A stretch of DNA of 64,000 nucleotides. Source: Acidobacteriaceae bacterium. Lineage in GTDB: Bacteria; Acidobacteriota; Terriglobia; Terriglobales; Acidobacteriaceae. The stretch is from NCBI GenBank assembly GCA_003134655.1, contig PLBY01000077.1, positions 1-64,000 on the forward strand, read 5' to 3'. Position numbers and translations under genes: made by a program. Positions 44,427 to 54,500 of the stretch are shown in pieces; position 1 is the stretch's first letter; each line of letters starts with the position of its first letter. The notes beneath the pieces were generated by a model. That model was not told the DNA's origin. It saw only the letters and a list, made by a program, of their open reading frames with translations, and ran no database searches.

Positions 44427-45560
44427 GTGGAGAATCCCTTGAAAAAACTTCTTCCTGTAATTGCGTTTTGCTTTTTGACACTTCCTCTTGTCTCGCAGGG
44501 TCCTTCCGCCTTGATTTCTTCGCTGCCGCAGGCTAAGGATTATGTGCAGAAGCGGGTTTCCAGCTATGACCGCACGGGGGGGAATGCGGACGCGCGGAGC
44601 ATTGCGGCCGGGGAGACTCTTACGCTGCTCGACGAGGCTGGGCCCGGGTTGATCAGTCATGTTTGGGTCACGATTGCCAGCGACGATCCGAATCATCTGA
44701 AGGCGCTGGTGCTGCGCATGTATTGGGATGGGGAAGGCACGCCCAGCGTGGAAACACCGATTGGCGATTTCTTCGGGCTCGGGCTGGGGGATTATCACCT
44801 GTACCAGTCGCAACCACTGTCGGTGGGGGCGGACAAGGCGTTGAATTGTTTTTTTCCGATGCCGTTTCAGAAGCATGCGCGCATCACGGTGACGAACGAA
44901 GGGAAGCAAAAGACCGACGCGTTTTATTTCAACATCGATTACCGGGCGTACAGCAAGGACTTGCCGGCGGATCTGCTTTATTTCCACGCGCAGTACCGGC
45001 AGGCCGCGCCGGCGAAGGGGTGGACGAATCAGTGGAAGTCCAACGGCGATGCGATCGTCAACGACAAGAAGAATCTGAATGGCGAGGGCAACTACGTCTG
45101 GATGGAGGCGACCGGGCGCGGGCACTTTGTGGGTGTGAGCATGTCGGTGCTCGAGAATCAGGATGGGTGGTGGGGCGAGGGCGACGACATGTTTTTTGTC
45201 GATGGGGAGAGCCTGCCTTCGATCAATGGGACGGGGTCGGAAGACTATTTTCTGGGAGCGTGGGATTTTGGCGGGCGTCCGTTTGCGTACCAGCTGTTCG
45301 GCGCGCCGGTGGTGGGGCAGGAAGTGGCAGGGGGGCGGTGGTCGCTGTACCGGTTCCACCTGGATTCTCCGATCCCATTCACGAAGTCGCTGCGGGCAAC
45401 GATTGAGCATGGGCACGCGAATGTGCGCTCGGACAACTACTTCTCGGTTGCGTACTGGTATCAGAGCGAGCCGCACGCGGCGTTTCCGACTCTGCCGGGG
45501 TTGGAACAGAGGATTCCGCGGATCTACGCCGTGGGCGGGCCGGGGAATGCGGGGAAGTGA
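44427..45560 (+). CDS. DUF2961/GH172-like secreted glycoside hydrolase
   Basis: 377 aa from a GTG at 44427. A signal peptide covers the first 23 residues (ends VSQ). The DUF2961 fold is marked by PGLISHVWVTIASDDP, RMYWDGEGTPSVETPIGDFFG (in parts) and FVDGESLPSINGTGSEDYFLGAWDFGG (in parts). The glutamates in VDGE and GSEDYF fit the catalytic pair of the family, which was classed as GH172 after difructose-anhydride and alpha-fructofuranosidase activities were found. The substrate here is unknown. Outside the cell or periplasmic. Confidence 0.88.
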   Translation: MENPLKKLLPVIAFCFLTLPLVSQGPSALISSLPQAKDYVQKRVSSYDRTGGNADARSIAAGETLTLLDEAGPGLISHVWVTIASDDPNHLKALVLRMYWDGEGTPSVETPIGDFFGLGLGDYHLYQSQPLSVGADKALNCFFPMPFQKHARITVTNEGKQKTDAFYFNIDYRAYSKDLPADLLYFHAQYRQAAPAKGWTNQWKSNGDAIVNDKKNLNGEGNYVWMEATGRGHFVGVSMSVLENQDGWWGEGDDMFFVDGESLPSINGTGSEDYFLGAWDFGGRPFAYQLFGAPVVGQEVAGGRWSLYRFHLDSPIPFTKSLRATIEHGHANVRSDNYFSVAYWYQSEPHAAFPTLPGLEQRIPRIYAVGGPGNAGK

Positions 45561-45619
45561 GAGACCACTCTGACTCTGGTAGCGGAGTTACGGTGGTTCA
45601 CTTCGGAGTGTTTCCTGAG

Positions 45620-45684
45620 GTAGGGATGCTTCGACTCCGCAGTGAGGATCGCTTCGCTCTCCTCATTGCTGCGCTCAGCATGAC
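45620..45684 (+). repeat. Family D-type repeat
   Basis: GGGATGCTTCGACTCCGCAG, TGAGGATCGCTTCGCTCTCC, and GCTCAGCATGACAG match the outer parts of family D. The central stem differs from the copies near 4.2 and 5.8 kb. Confidence 0.65.
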
Positions 45685-45708
45685 AGTCGGTTAGAGTGAC
45701 CGCCTGCG

Positions 45709-45740
45709 CTGAGAGCTGACGGCTGATAGCTGACAGCGCC
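45709..45740 (+). repeat. Family E repeat, copy 2
   Basis: GCTGAGAGCTGACGGCTGAT followed by AGCTGACAGC. Nearly identical to 32291-32323. Confidence 0.75.
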
Positions 45741-46354
45741 CAAAAAATAAGAGTTCCGAGGTGGTGTGGGGTCCATTCGTCTCGGCCAGTAGCTCGCGTT
45801 TGACCCTTGCTCGACCTGCTCTCGCTGCTTCCCTTGCGGGGAACTGCGCGCGATCTTCGCTTGGGCTCCGGGCTCACCGCCAACCGGATAAACCTACCCT
45901 ACGCCTCGGAACTCTATCTTGCCTCCGACATTTCTTCTTCGTTCGCCTCGACCAGCGCTTTGCTATAGACCCTCGCTCACCCTCTGTTCCAACCTCGCGA
46001 TCAGAACAGTGACTCCGCTTGAGCCCCGGACGCCGCACCAACCGGAAAAACTTAAGAAGCTGTCAAAGAACGATCCTGTTGTACTCCTTCAATTTTTTCC
46101 GTCAATGAAAAATACGCGTTTGTAAGTACACGTGTTTTCAATCGAGTGCACGCCGTTCACAGGCTAGTGACCGGATTTGGTGCAAGGCGCCGGAGCACAT
46201 CTCGCGGAAACGGTGTGGATTGCGGGGTTTGGCGGATTCTAAAATATGTTTGAGCCGAGATGGCCGGGGCCGGATGCCAGAAGAATGCTGTGAAAATCGC
46301 GCAAGATCAGCGCGGGGCAAGGGTTTTGTGACGGGTATGTTTCGCGAGGAGGCC

Positions 46355-46444
46355 TCTTTCGCCCCTCTGGGGCTTGCTCTGCTGGCGCGCTGCCCAGCCC
46401 ACGACTTGCGTCGTGGGCTGCATTCTTTCGCCGCTTCGCGGCTG
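46355..46444 (+). repeat. REP-type composite palindrome R7 (solo, far from RAYT)
   Basis: GCCCCTCTGGGGC, CCCACGACTTGCGTCGTGGG and GCCGCTTCGCGGC. Order, spacing and the link GCTGCATTCTT are as in the copies near 1-3.4 kb, with base changes that preserve all palindromes. No transposase is adjacent. Confidence 0.85.
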
Positions 46445-46510
46445 GAGTTTGGTGGATTTCGGTGTCGCTGCCAAATCGGTATGCAGATGCCGCCTCGAAA
46501 ACTATTCTGC

Positions 46511-46558
46511 GACCCGAGCTTCGCTCGGCGGACAGCCGAAGGCGGCTGTCCCCACATA
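46511..46558. repeat. Family B repeat, copy 5
   Basis: GCGGACAGCCGAAGGCGGCT with GTCCCCACAT, just 3' of the JAMM peptidase gene. Confidence 0.82.
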
Positions 46559-46567
46559 AGCATCTCG

Positions 46568-47002
46568 TTAATCGACTTTGATTGGTTCGTCTACCAGGCG
46601 CTTGTCGGCTTCGTCGGAGCCGCTTAGTTCGAACGAGTTGGTGAGTACTGCCGTTCCTTTTTCCACGCTGGTGATCACGTAGGAGCAGCCGAACCAGTGG
46701 GCTTCGGCCAGGTCGGTCTTTGACCACTGGGCGGGGTGGTCGGGGTGGGAGTGGTAGAAGCCGACAATGTCCTCGCCTCGCTCGCGGCCTTCGCGCTGGA
46801 TCCGGACCAGTTCCTTGGGATCGATGTTGTAGCGGTTGTGGGCGGAGTCGGTACGGGTGTTGCCGCAGCGGGCGGTTGAGGTGATGGTGCGGGTGCCGTC
46901 GTCGTCCATGCGACCGAGCAGGATTCCGCAGCATTCGTGGGGGTAGGTTTCTTCGCCGTGGCGGCGGACGGAGTCGTGGTCTTTACGGGTAAGTTTCAAC
47001 AT
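46568..47002 (-). CDS. M67 (JAMM/MPN) metallopeptidase, Mec-like
   Basis: 144 aa. Zinc-binding JAMM motif: Glu23 in PHECCGILLG and His84/His86/Asp97 in FYHSHPDHPAQWSKTD. The protein is a stand-alone JAB1/MPN domain, similar to the mycobacterial Mec protein that frees cysteine from the CysO thiocarrier. It lies 73 bases downstream of a cysteine synthase in the same direction, the same context as Mec. A general deubiquitinase-like role cannot be excluded. Confidence 0.9.
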   Translation of the reverse strand: MLKLTRKDHDSVRRHGEETYPHECCGILLGRMDDDGTRTITSTARCGNTRTDSAHNRYNIDPKELVRIQREGRERGEDIVGFYHSHPDHPAQWSKTDLAEAHWFGCSYVITSVEKGTAVLTNSFELSGSDEADKRLVDEPIKVD

Positions 47003-47019
47003 TGGTGGAGACGTTTAAG

Positions 47020-47070
47020 AAATCAAAATCCCCACCCTCTCGCACAGAACGCGAGAAGGGTGCGGCACCC
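47020..47070. repeat. Family C hairpin between the M67 gene and the cysteine synthase gene
   Basis: AATCAAAATCCCCACCCTCT, CGCACAGAAC, and GCGAGAAGGGTGCGGCACCC. The leading flank AATCAAAATCC is the same as in other copies. Confidence 0.88.
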
Positions 47071-47075
47071 ATTCA

Positions 47076-48083
47076 TCACTCTTCGGTCCAGAAGCGTTCG
47101 CTTAGATACTTGTCGCCGGAGTCGCAGAGGATCGTCACGATCACGGCCTCCTGGCCTTTCTTGAGCCGCAGGTCGCGGGCGATTTTGAGGCATCCGACGA
47201 CTGCGGCTGCGGCTGAGATGCCGACCAGCAATCCAGCGTTGCGCGAAAGATGGCGAGCCATGGCATAGGCATCTTCAGTTGAGATTTCAAGATTCTGATC
47301 GGCGAGTCGCGGATCGTAAATCTTGGGCACGATCGCGCTGGCCATGTGCTTGGCGCCTTCAATTCCGTGAAAAGACGAGTCGGGCTGCAGCGAGATGCAC
47401 TGCACGGCCGGATTCAGCTCTTTCAGGCGGCGGGTCGTACCGACAAAAGTTCCGCTGGTGCCGAGCATCGAGACGAAGTGCGTGATGCGTCCCTGCGTCT
47501 GCTGCCATATTTCGTTCGCCGTGCCGTGATAGTGCGCTTTCCAGTTGGCTTCGTTGGAATACTGGTCGGCGTAGAAATATTGATCGGGATGCTTGGCAGC
47601 CAGTTCGCGCGCCAGACGAATTGCGCCATCGGAACCGTCGGCCGGATCGGTATAAAGAATGTTGGCACCGTAGCCCTGCAGTATCTGCTTGCGCTCGCGT
47701 GAAACATTTTGCGGCATGCAGAGGGTGACGGGGAATCCTTCGGCGGCGCCGAGCATCGCATAAGCAATGCCGGTGTTGCCGCTGGTGGCATCGAGCAGGA
47801 TCTGGCCGGGGCGCAGTTGGCCGCGGCGGCGGGCTTCGAAGACGATATTGGCGGCGGCGCGATCTTTGACGGATCCGCCGGGGTTGTACCATTCGGCCTT
47901 ACCCAGAAGTGCTACGCCAGGCAGGTCAGCGGTCAGCGCGTCCAGACGCAGCAGCGGAGTGTTGCCAATGCGCTCGATCAGGCTGTGGCCGAGTGTTTCG
48001 CCCAGTCCTGACGCTGCTTCGAGCGATTCATTGTGTGGTGCTGGAGCTGACATTGCCACCATTCTTGAAGATCCGTATGCCAT
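47076..48083 (-). CDS. cysM: Cysteine synthase (CysM/CysK type)
   Basis: 335 aa from the ATG at 48083; ATGs at 48062 and 48053 are possible starts too, as the ribosome binding sites are weak. PLP-dependent fold type II: IGNTPLLRL, NPGGSVKDRAA with the PLP lysine (Lys73 in this numbering), DATSGNTGIAYAM, and SMLGTSGTFVGTTRRLKE for the phosphate loop. It makes cysteine from O-acetylserine or O-phosphoserine with a sulfur donor. The M67 gene downstream suggests the thiocarboxylate route, but no ThiS/CysO-like carrier gene lies between or beside them. Confidence 0.92.
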   Translation of the reverse strand: MAYGSSRMVAMSAPAPHNESLEAASGLGETLGHSLIERIGNTPLLRLDALTADLPGVALLGKAEWYNPGGSVKDRAAANIVFEARRRGQLRPGQILLDATSGNTGIAYAMLGAAEGFPVTLCMPQNVSRERKQILQGYGANILYTDPADGSDGAIRLARELAAKHPDQYFYADQYSNEANWKAHYHGTANEIWQQTQGRITHFVSMLGTSGTFVGTTRRLKELNPAVQCISLQPDSSFHGIEGAKHMASAIVPKIYDPRLADQNLEISTEDAYAMARHLSRNAGLLVGISAAAAVVGCLKIARDLRLKKGQEAVIVTILCDSGDKYLSERFWTEE

Positions 48084-48269
48084 CGATGAACCGAAACGCC
48101 GTGACCAACGTAATGTGCTATAGGGCCGGAAACGAGATATGTAGTAGCTTGATTAGATGAACAGTTTCGCCCGGCGATGCAGCTTGCGTAAAGTTACGGT
48201 CGGTCCTTATAAAGGATGCATCTAATAGACGAGCGGTCGCCGGCAAGGAAAGGTTGAAGTTAAAACGCA

Positions 48270-48752
48270 ATGCCTAAAACTATTGAAGCACGAACCTATG
48301 AAGAAGCGCTAGCCTGGCTGCGCGAACACGGGTTCGACATGACCGAAGCCCCGGGCACCACCGTGCGGGTCTTCTTGCGGAAATACAACGTATCGGCGGC
48401 CATCCAGAAGGGGCCGGACGATACGGTGAAGATCTTCGCCTACCCCGGGTATTTGATTGGCAGTGAGATTTCGAAGTTGGTCAACCGTGGGTACCAGCAG
48501 TTTCTCAAGACGTCCAAGACTGAAATCCCAGCCTCTGCCGACCATCTGAAGGCGCTGCAGACTTTCTCGGAGGAATTGAAGGAAGCGCTGAGTCTGCCCA
48601 GCCTGTACAACGAATCGCTGGGGACGGTGAGCGAGTCCTACCAGTACGACCGCATTGAGGACCGGGACAAGGCGCCCATGGACCGGCCGAAGCGTCCGTG
48701 GGAAGTCGCGGGCAAAGAGGCAGCAGTCGCGGCGAAGAAGGGCCGGGCGTAG
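48270..48752 (+). CDS. Hypothetical cytosolic protein
   Basis: 160 aa with a plausible AAGG-containing site upstream of the ATG. No signal peptide or membrane helix. Residues 1-80 show an alpha/beta pattern (EALAWLREHGFDMTEAPGT, VRVFLRKYNVSAAIQKG, VKIFAYPGYLIGSEISKLVNRGYQQFL in parts). The C-terminal part is charged with a lysine-rich end (GKEAAVAAKKGRA). No family is recognised. Confidence 0.7.
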   Translation: MPKTIEARTYEEALAWLREHGFDMTEAPGTTVRVFLRKYNVSAAIQKGPDDTVKIFAYPGYLIGSEISKLVNRGYQQFLKTSKTEIPASADHLKALQTFSEELKEALSLPSLYNESLGTVSESYQYDRIEDRDKAPMDRPKRPWEVAGKEAAVAAKKGRA

Positions 48753-48767
48753 AGCACCAGTCACGGA

Positions 48768-48832
48768 CCACAAGGGGCTAAAGCCCTGTCTCTCGCAGGA
48801 TCGTGACGCGGCGCTAAAGCGCCGCTCTTCCA
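48768..48832 (+). repeat. Family G repeat, copy 2
   Basis: AAGGGGCTAAAGCCC and GGCGCTAAAGCGCC are two hairpins joined by about 20 bases. It follows the stop of the upstream gene and may help terminate transcription. Confidence 0.7.
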
Positions 48833-48880
48833 CGGTTGTTATCGCAGGGCGAATCGCACTTGTTATTAGGTTGTGATTGC

Positions 48881-48950
48881 CGCATTATCTCTGTTGTTCG
48901 CGCCCGTTATCTCTGTTGTTCGCCCCGCGCTATCTCGGCTGTGAATCGCC
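48881..48950 (+). repeat. Short tandem repeat, 21-23-bp unit, about three copies
   Basis: Two nearly identical units with TTATCTCTGTTGTTCGC (48885-48901 and 48907-48923) and a diverged third unit CTATCTCGGCTGTGAATCGC (about 48930-48949). It ends at the 3' end of the xylose isomerase gene. Confidence 0.7.
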
Positions 48951-48954
48951 CTCG

Positions 48955-50124
48955 TTATGTGACTCCAAGCAGAATATCGATCGTTAGCTGATCGAGCTTT
49001 TCATAGGGCAGGCGCTTCTGCATGATCGCGTCTTTGTCGAAAACGTGGGACAACAGGGCGGCCGATCCCTTGGCGGAGTAACGGGCGGCGTTCGGAGTTC
49101 CGGGGACCGCGGCGGAAATTTCCTTGAGAATCGCTTGGATGTCGCCGTCGGCGTTCCAGCGAGCGGCCTTTTCCTTCAGAATTAAGTAGGTCCGCATGCA
49201 GCCGCGGGCGAAGTCTTTCACTCCGTCATAATCTTCGGTGCGGTAGGCGTGTGCGTCGAAGTGACGCGGGCCGTCGTAGGCGACGTCTTCCAGGAATTTC
49301 ACCAGCCAGAATGCAGCCTTGGGATTGTTTGATCCAAAGCGCAGATCCTGGTCGTAGCGTCCGGGCGCCTGATCGTTCAAGTCGATGTGGAAGAGCTTGC
49401 CGGCTTCCCAGGCTTGCGCGACGCCGTGCATGAAGTTGAGTCCGGCCATCTGCTCATGCGCGACTTCGGGATTGACGCCGACCATCTCGGGATGGTCGAG
49501 CGTGGGGATGAAGCCCAGGTAGTGGCCGGTGGTGGCCATATAGATGTCGCCGCGGGGCTCGTTGGGCTTGGCTTCGAGCGCGAAGCGGTACTTGTATCCT
49601 TGAGCGATGTTGTATTCGCAGAGATAGTTGACGGCTTCGCGCAGGCGCTTGACGGCTTCGTCGGCGCGGCGGCAGGCGTCGGTCTCGACACCTTCGCGGC
49701 CACCCCATAGGACGAAGATTTTTGCGCCCAGTTCTGCTCCGAGGTCCATGGCGCGCAGGGTCTTCTGGAGGGCGTAGGCGCGCACTGCGGGATCGTTGGC
49801 GGTAAAGGCGCCGTCGCGGAAGACGGGATGAAAAAACAAGTTCACGGTTGCCATGGGGACGACAACACCGGCTTGCTGACACGCCTTCTTGAACTCGCGC
49901 ACGATGCGGTCGCGCTCTGCGGGCGTGGCATCAATTGGGACCAGGTCGTTGTCGTGCAGATTGACGCCCCAGGCGCCGATCTCGCCCAACACGGACGCGA
50001 TCTCAGTGGGAGGCATGGTGCGGCGGACGGCATCGCCGAAGGGGTCGCGACCGCGGTTGCCCAGGGTCCACAATCCGAATGAAAACTTGTGTTCGGGCTT
50101 GGGTTGGTAGTTGGTTTTGCTCAT
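48955..50124 (-). CDS. xylA: Xylose isomerase (class I, actinomycete-like)
   Basis: 389 aa from the ATG at 50124, with GGGGGA upstream. It turns D-xylose into D-xylulose in the cytosol. Catalytic and metal residues: GVNLHDNDL (His57), [16 protein letters not shown] (Glu and Lys near residue 180), [12 protein letters not shown] and FHIDLNDQ. The length agrees with the actinomycete type. It is 28 bases downstream of the TPR gene and in the same direction. Xylulokinase at 62.9 kb completes the pathway. Confidence 0.95.
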   Translation of the reverse strand: MSKTNYQPKPEHKFSFGLWTLGNRGRDPFGDAVRRTMPPTEIASVLGEIGAWGVNLHDNDLVPIDATPAERDRIVREFKKACQQAGVVVPMATVNLFFHPVFRDGAFTANDPAVRAYALQKTLRAMDLGAELGAKIFVLWGGREGVETDACRRADEAVKRLREAVNYLCEYNIAQGYKYRFALEAKPNEPRGDIYMATTGHYLGFIPTLDHPEMVGVNPEVAHEQMAGLNFMHGVAQAWEAGKLFHIDLNDQAPGRYDQDLRFGSNNPKAAFWLVKFLEDVAYDGPRHFDAHAYRTEDYDGVKDFARGCMRTYLILKEKAARWNADGDIQAILKEISAAVPGTPNAARYSAKGSAALLSHVFDKDAIMQKRLPYEKLDQLTIDILLGVT

Positions 50125-50152
50125 GGATTCCCCCTTCGCTTTTGCAGTCACG

Positions 50153-51313
50153 TTATCTAGCCTCCGATGGATTCAAAGCCGGCGGAGAAGAAGAGATCTT
50201 CCCTACCAGGCTGTCTTCTGCCTTCTTGTGCAGTTCCTGAACTCTGTGCAGTTCCTTTTCCGCCTCTGCCGGCTTGCCGAGGGCCTGGTACAAGCGCCCG
50301 AGCTGGTAATGAGCGTCGGGGATAGCGGGATCGAGAGCCACAGCACGAAGGAGAGCGGGCTGGGCTTCTTTGTAGTTTTTCTGCTGCATGTAGATCGCGC
50401 CTAGATCGACATAGACGATGCGCAGGTTCTTCTGTGCGCTCATGGAGCGTTTGAGCAGAGAGAGGGCCTCGTCGGGATGGTTGCTCTTCCATTCGATGTC
50501 GCCGAGATAAGCCAAAGCTTGAGCGTGGTTGGGGTCGAGGGCGAGTTCGCGATCGAACTCTTGCCGGGCTTCGTCGTACTGCTGCGACTTCCAGTGCAGG
50601 TAGCCGAGGCCGAAGTGGACGTTGGGCTCGGCGGGAGAAATTTTCGCGGCGGCTTCGAATTCAGCGATAGCTTCCGAGGTCTTGCCCGAGCCATCCAAGG
50701 CTTCGCCCAGGAGGATATGCGTAGCGGCCGAATCGGGATCTTGCTGCAGCAGTTGGCGAAACTCGTCGAGCGCGCAGGGATAGTTTTTCGCCCACAGACA
50801 GCTTTGCGCCAGCAGGCGATGCAGTTCCGTGTTGGCGGGATCGCCCTTAGCCGCGGACTGGAGATATGTGACGGCGTCGGCAAATCGCTGCGCGCCATAG
50901 TAGCTGAGGCCGAGCAGCGTGCGCGCCTGGTTGTTGGCGGGGTCCGCCGCCAGTGCGGCACGCAGGGCGACGGCTGCATCGTGGAAGTGGCCCTGCTTGA
51001 ACTCGGCCAGGCCCAGGTTGAGTTCGACGCCGGGGAGTTTCGGATTGAGAGCAAGAGCGTGCTTGTAGGCGGTTGCTGCTTCCGAATACTTCTGTTCCTT
51101 GGAGAGAACAACACCAAGACTGGCGAAGGCCGCGGCGTCGTTCGGATGGCGTGCGGTCACCGCGCGCCAGGCAACGGCGGCTTCGGGCAACTTGCCCTGT
51201 TGTTCGAGGGCGATGGCATCCTCGGGAGTCGGGTTCTGCGCGAGCGCGCGGGTCGAAAGCAGGATCGGCAAGAGCACCACAACGAGAACGAGTTCTGCGT
51301 TCCACTTCTTCAT
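50153..51313 (-). CDS. Secreted TPR-repeat protein
   Basis: 386 aa from the ATG at 51313 ([19 protein letters not shown], signal peptide). It contains about nine TPR repeats, with the classical pattern seen in [34 protein letters not shown] (in parts), [32 protein letters not shown] and [23 protein letters not shown]. It should be a periplasmic or outer-membrane-bound scaffold. It is next to xylA and may be cotranscribed with it. Confidence 0.88.
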   Translation of the reverse strand: MKKWNAELVLVVVLLPILLSTRALAQNPTPEDAIALEQQGKLPEAAVAWRAVTARHPNDAAAFASLGVVLSKEQKYSEAATAYKHALALNPKLPGVELNLGLAEFKQGHFHDAAVALRAALAADPANNQARTLLGLSYYGAQRFADAVTYLQSAAKGDPANTELHRLLAQSCLWAKNYPCALDEFRQLLQQDPDSAATHILLGEALDGSGKTSEAIAEFEAAAKISPAEPNVHFGLGYLHWKSQQYDEARQEFDRELALDPNHAQALAYLGDIEWKSNHPDEALSLLKRSMSAQKNLRIVYVDLGAIYMQQKNYKEAQPALLRAVALDPAIPDAHYQLGRLYQALGKPAEAEKELHRVQELHKKAEDSLVGKISSSPPALNPSEAR

Positions 51314-51469
51314 GCCTGAGACTCGGGGCAAGCGATCTTACCGAACCACAACTTCCACACTAACGTCGCGCAAGCGATCTTATCCATTCGCAGGCACGCA
51401 CAGCGTTTCGATGCCGGCTTGGCAAAGAGGGTTACTGGGTGGATGGCAAACGGGTGAGCAAGTGAATAC

Positions 51470-51503
51470 GCCCCGCTCGACTCGTATTGAGCGCGAGCGG
51501 GGC
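51470..51503 (-). terminator. Hairpin after the large TonB receptor gene
   Basis: On the minus strand GCCCCGCTCG and CGAGCGGGGC form a 10-bp stem about 25 bases after the stop. No long T-run follows, so it may be a terminator with a weak tail or a 3'-end stabiliser. Confidence 0.5.
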
Positions 51504-51526
51504 ATAGATAAAGCGACTGAAGCAAA

Positions 51527-54500
51527 CTAGAACATCAGCTTCAGAGCAAACTGCCACTCACGGGCATCATAGGCACTCTTGACTTCGCCGAAATCGCCAG
51601 CGTTGAAGTTAGTGCTGATACCGCCAGTGTTTGCGTTACCCTGAAACTGCGTATGGTTGAAGGCGTTGAAGGCCTCGGCTCTGAACTCCATGTGGAACCG
51701 CTCGGTGAGAGCGAAGTTCTTCAGGAGCGCCAAGTCGAAGTTATTTCGGCCGGGACCGGTGATTGCGTCGAATCCCAGATTGCCGTAGCAATCGGTGCCA
51801 GGGCCACCCACCGCACAGGCCGGTGAAGCAAAGTTGCCCGAGAACCACGCCGCAGGCGTCTTGGGGTAGGAGATCGCCCCGCTGACGACTGGACGAGTAC
51901 CCGAGTTGCTGATGTAACTGGATGCCGTATTGATTTGGCTCGTGGAATTCACTCCCAAGTTGATGGGCGCGCCCGACTCCTCGGTCACGATTCCGGAGAA
52001 TTGCCATCCGCCCAAGCCTGCTCGAAGAAGGCGGCTCGTGGCAGTCCGGAACAGGGGAAGGTCGTAAACGAAGTTGGCGAAGAATACGTTTCTGCGGTCG
52101 TAAACGGACGGTCCGAAATCGTATCTCCAGCCTTGATACGGATTCGTCGCGTTGTTGAGATCGCCACCGCTGCCGGAAGCCGTAGTCGCATCCATAGCCT
52201 TCGCCACCGTGTAAGAGACTTGCAGGTGAAGGTCGCGCTTCACGGTTCCAGTAAGAGAGGTTTGCAGTGAATTGTAGTGCGCATTTGCTCCGTTAAACGC
52301 CGTCCGCATGTTGCCGAAACCGAGATAGGTCAGATCTTCGTTGAAGGTCTTCCCACCCGGAAGTCCGGTGGAGGTATGGGATGTGCCATTGACTATGTTC
52401 CCCAAGTCGGCAAGGGGTGGCAAGTTGATGGCCTGATAGTAGTTCTCATGCCGTCCCTGGCTCCCCACATAAGAGATGCTCAGCACGGTGTGGGCACCCA
52501 GCCCCTGCTGTACACCAACACTGTACTGATAGCTCACTGGCGGTTTGTAGTTGGTCGCGATGCCCGTAACGCCCAGAGGGAGCACAGGCAACTGCGCAGC
52601 CGTGATGACATTCCCCGACGCGAGGTCCTGGCCGGGATTGTCGAGCGAAACGCCGTTCAGCGTCGGGTTTGGATCGCCCGGCGGGTTTACGGCGCCGTTG
52701 TACATGTCGTTACCCTGAATGCGCTCGTACATCATGCCGAAGCCGCCGCGAATGACGGTCTTGCCCTGACCCGTGAGATCGTAGGCAAATCCTAGACGTG
52801 GGCCCCAGTTATTCCAGGAGTTGTTAACCAGCCCTTTGGGGATCCCGTTCACACCGCCAGTGCCGATGCCGTTGAGGTAGAACTGATAGCCGCCAAGCAC
52901 CGGATTAGTACTCGTCACCAACCCTGGGCTTGGGCCGCCGGGACAGCTACCAGCGGGCGAGTTCACGCTACAAATGTTCCCGTTCGAGTCAAAGGTTGCA
53001 GCGTTGGCCGGATTGTAGAGATTGGGATAGAAGTTCGACGACAAGTGGTTAGCTTCGTAGGTATGCGGAATTCCGTCCCACCGGAGGCCGAGGTTCAGGG
53101 TCAACCGGCTGTTTACGCGCCAGTTATCCTGAACGTAGGCGGCCGGAGAGATGTTATTCCATTGGCCATGGATCTTGACGCCGTCCTCTGTGTACTGTTG
53201 AGCTAGACCCAAGAGGTAGTCGGCGTAATCGTAGCCCGTGAAGGAACCGTCGAACCTGAAGTTACCTTGAGTATTCGCGAATGCATCCTGACCCTTCTTG
53301 TAAATAGCCCAACTGAAGCCGAATTTCAGTTGATGGGCGCCCTTGGTCCAGGAAACATCATCGCGGAATTGATAATCATCCGCCTTGTTCACCCAAGGGG
53401 TCCAGTTCGCGGTGTACTGGCTGCCAGTAACGCCTGCGAGCTGAATGGATGGGATCCGGGTGTCGGCGTTGGGCCCGGTAAACAGCCGGTTGAAGGTAAA
53501 CCCGCTCGGCGCCGTAATCAGACCAGTCGGAATGATGTTGATCCGGTTACCGTTATAGTTGAACGCCGTCTCGTTCAGCAGCGTAGGGCTGATGACATAC
53601 GTCGCATGCACGACCGCACTGTACGAGGGGTTTCCAAAAGTATCGGCGATCGTAGGAACGTTGTCACCACTCCATTGTGTGGTTCCGTAGGTCTGCGAGA
53701 TCTGCTCAGAGATCCAGTGCCCGAACACCGAAAACTTGCTGCTAAACTGGTGATCGACTCGGGCAATTTCTTCCGTCAGGTTGGTGGGAGAGTTGTTGCC
53801 GCCCTGGAAATTCACTCCACTGGTTGGTGTCGGGAAGATCCCGCCGTACTTGCCGCCGGCCGTCAGCAAAGCTGCAGCATTGGGTGAGATCGCGCATGAC
53901 GGAATCGTGTTACCGGGGAAGGGCGACCCTGGTATAAGCGTTGCCTGAACTGCAGCGGAACACCCAGACGCGAAACCCGCAACTCCGGTCGGCACCAGTG
54001 TATTTACGGGTTTGCCATTGTAACTAGTGGGGAGGACGGCTCCTGTACCGGTTCCATTCGCATCGGGATACGAACTTGCCAGCGGAACGGGCACATTCAG
54101 AGTTCCGCCATCAACCTCTTTGCGCCACTCCTGGTTGTAAAAGAAGAAGGTCGGATGGTTGTTCGCCCCTGGAACCTTCCCGCCGAAGTTGAAGCCGTAA
54201 ATGTTGTAGCGCAAGTGGGGGACGTTTGGCAGGAAGTAGTTGCGCGAGTTAAGAGCGTCGTTGCGGAAGAACTCCCAAGCCTCGGCGTGGAAAGTCTTTG
54301 TCCCGGACTTAATGACGGTAGAGATCTGCGATGCGGTCGCCAGACCATACTCAGCGCTGTAGTTCGAAGTCATGTTGCGGAACTCAGCCAGCGAGTCGAT
54401 CGACGGCATGACGCTGCCGCTGCTGCCACCGCGATCGAGATTTTCGCCGCCATCGATCAACTGCAGGTTGTGACCGGCACGCTGTCCGTTGATGCTCACG

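Larger units (their letters stand above)
45561..46567. other. 1-kb gene-free region made largely of dispersed repeats
   Basis: From left to right: a family D-type repeat (45620-45684), a family E repeat (45709-45740), about 500 bases with no recognised gene or repeat, a REP copy (46355-46444) and a family B repeat (46511-46558). ORFs in the middle have no supporting feature. Confidence 0.6.

Noticed and set aside
46055..46077. Second rRNA-leader-like site (minus strand, GTTCTTTGACAGCTTCTT)
   Set aside because: It shares only about ten bases with the 16S leader and no rRNA sequence follows.
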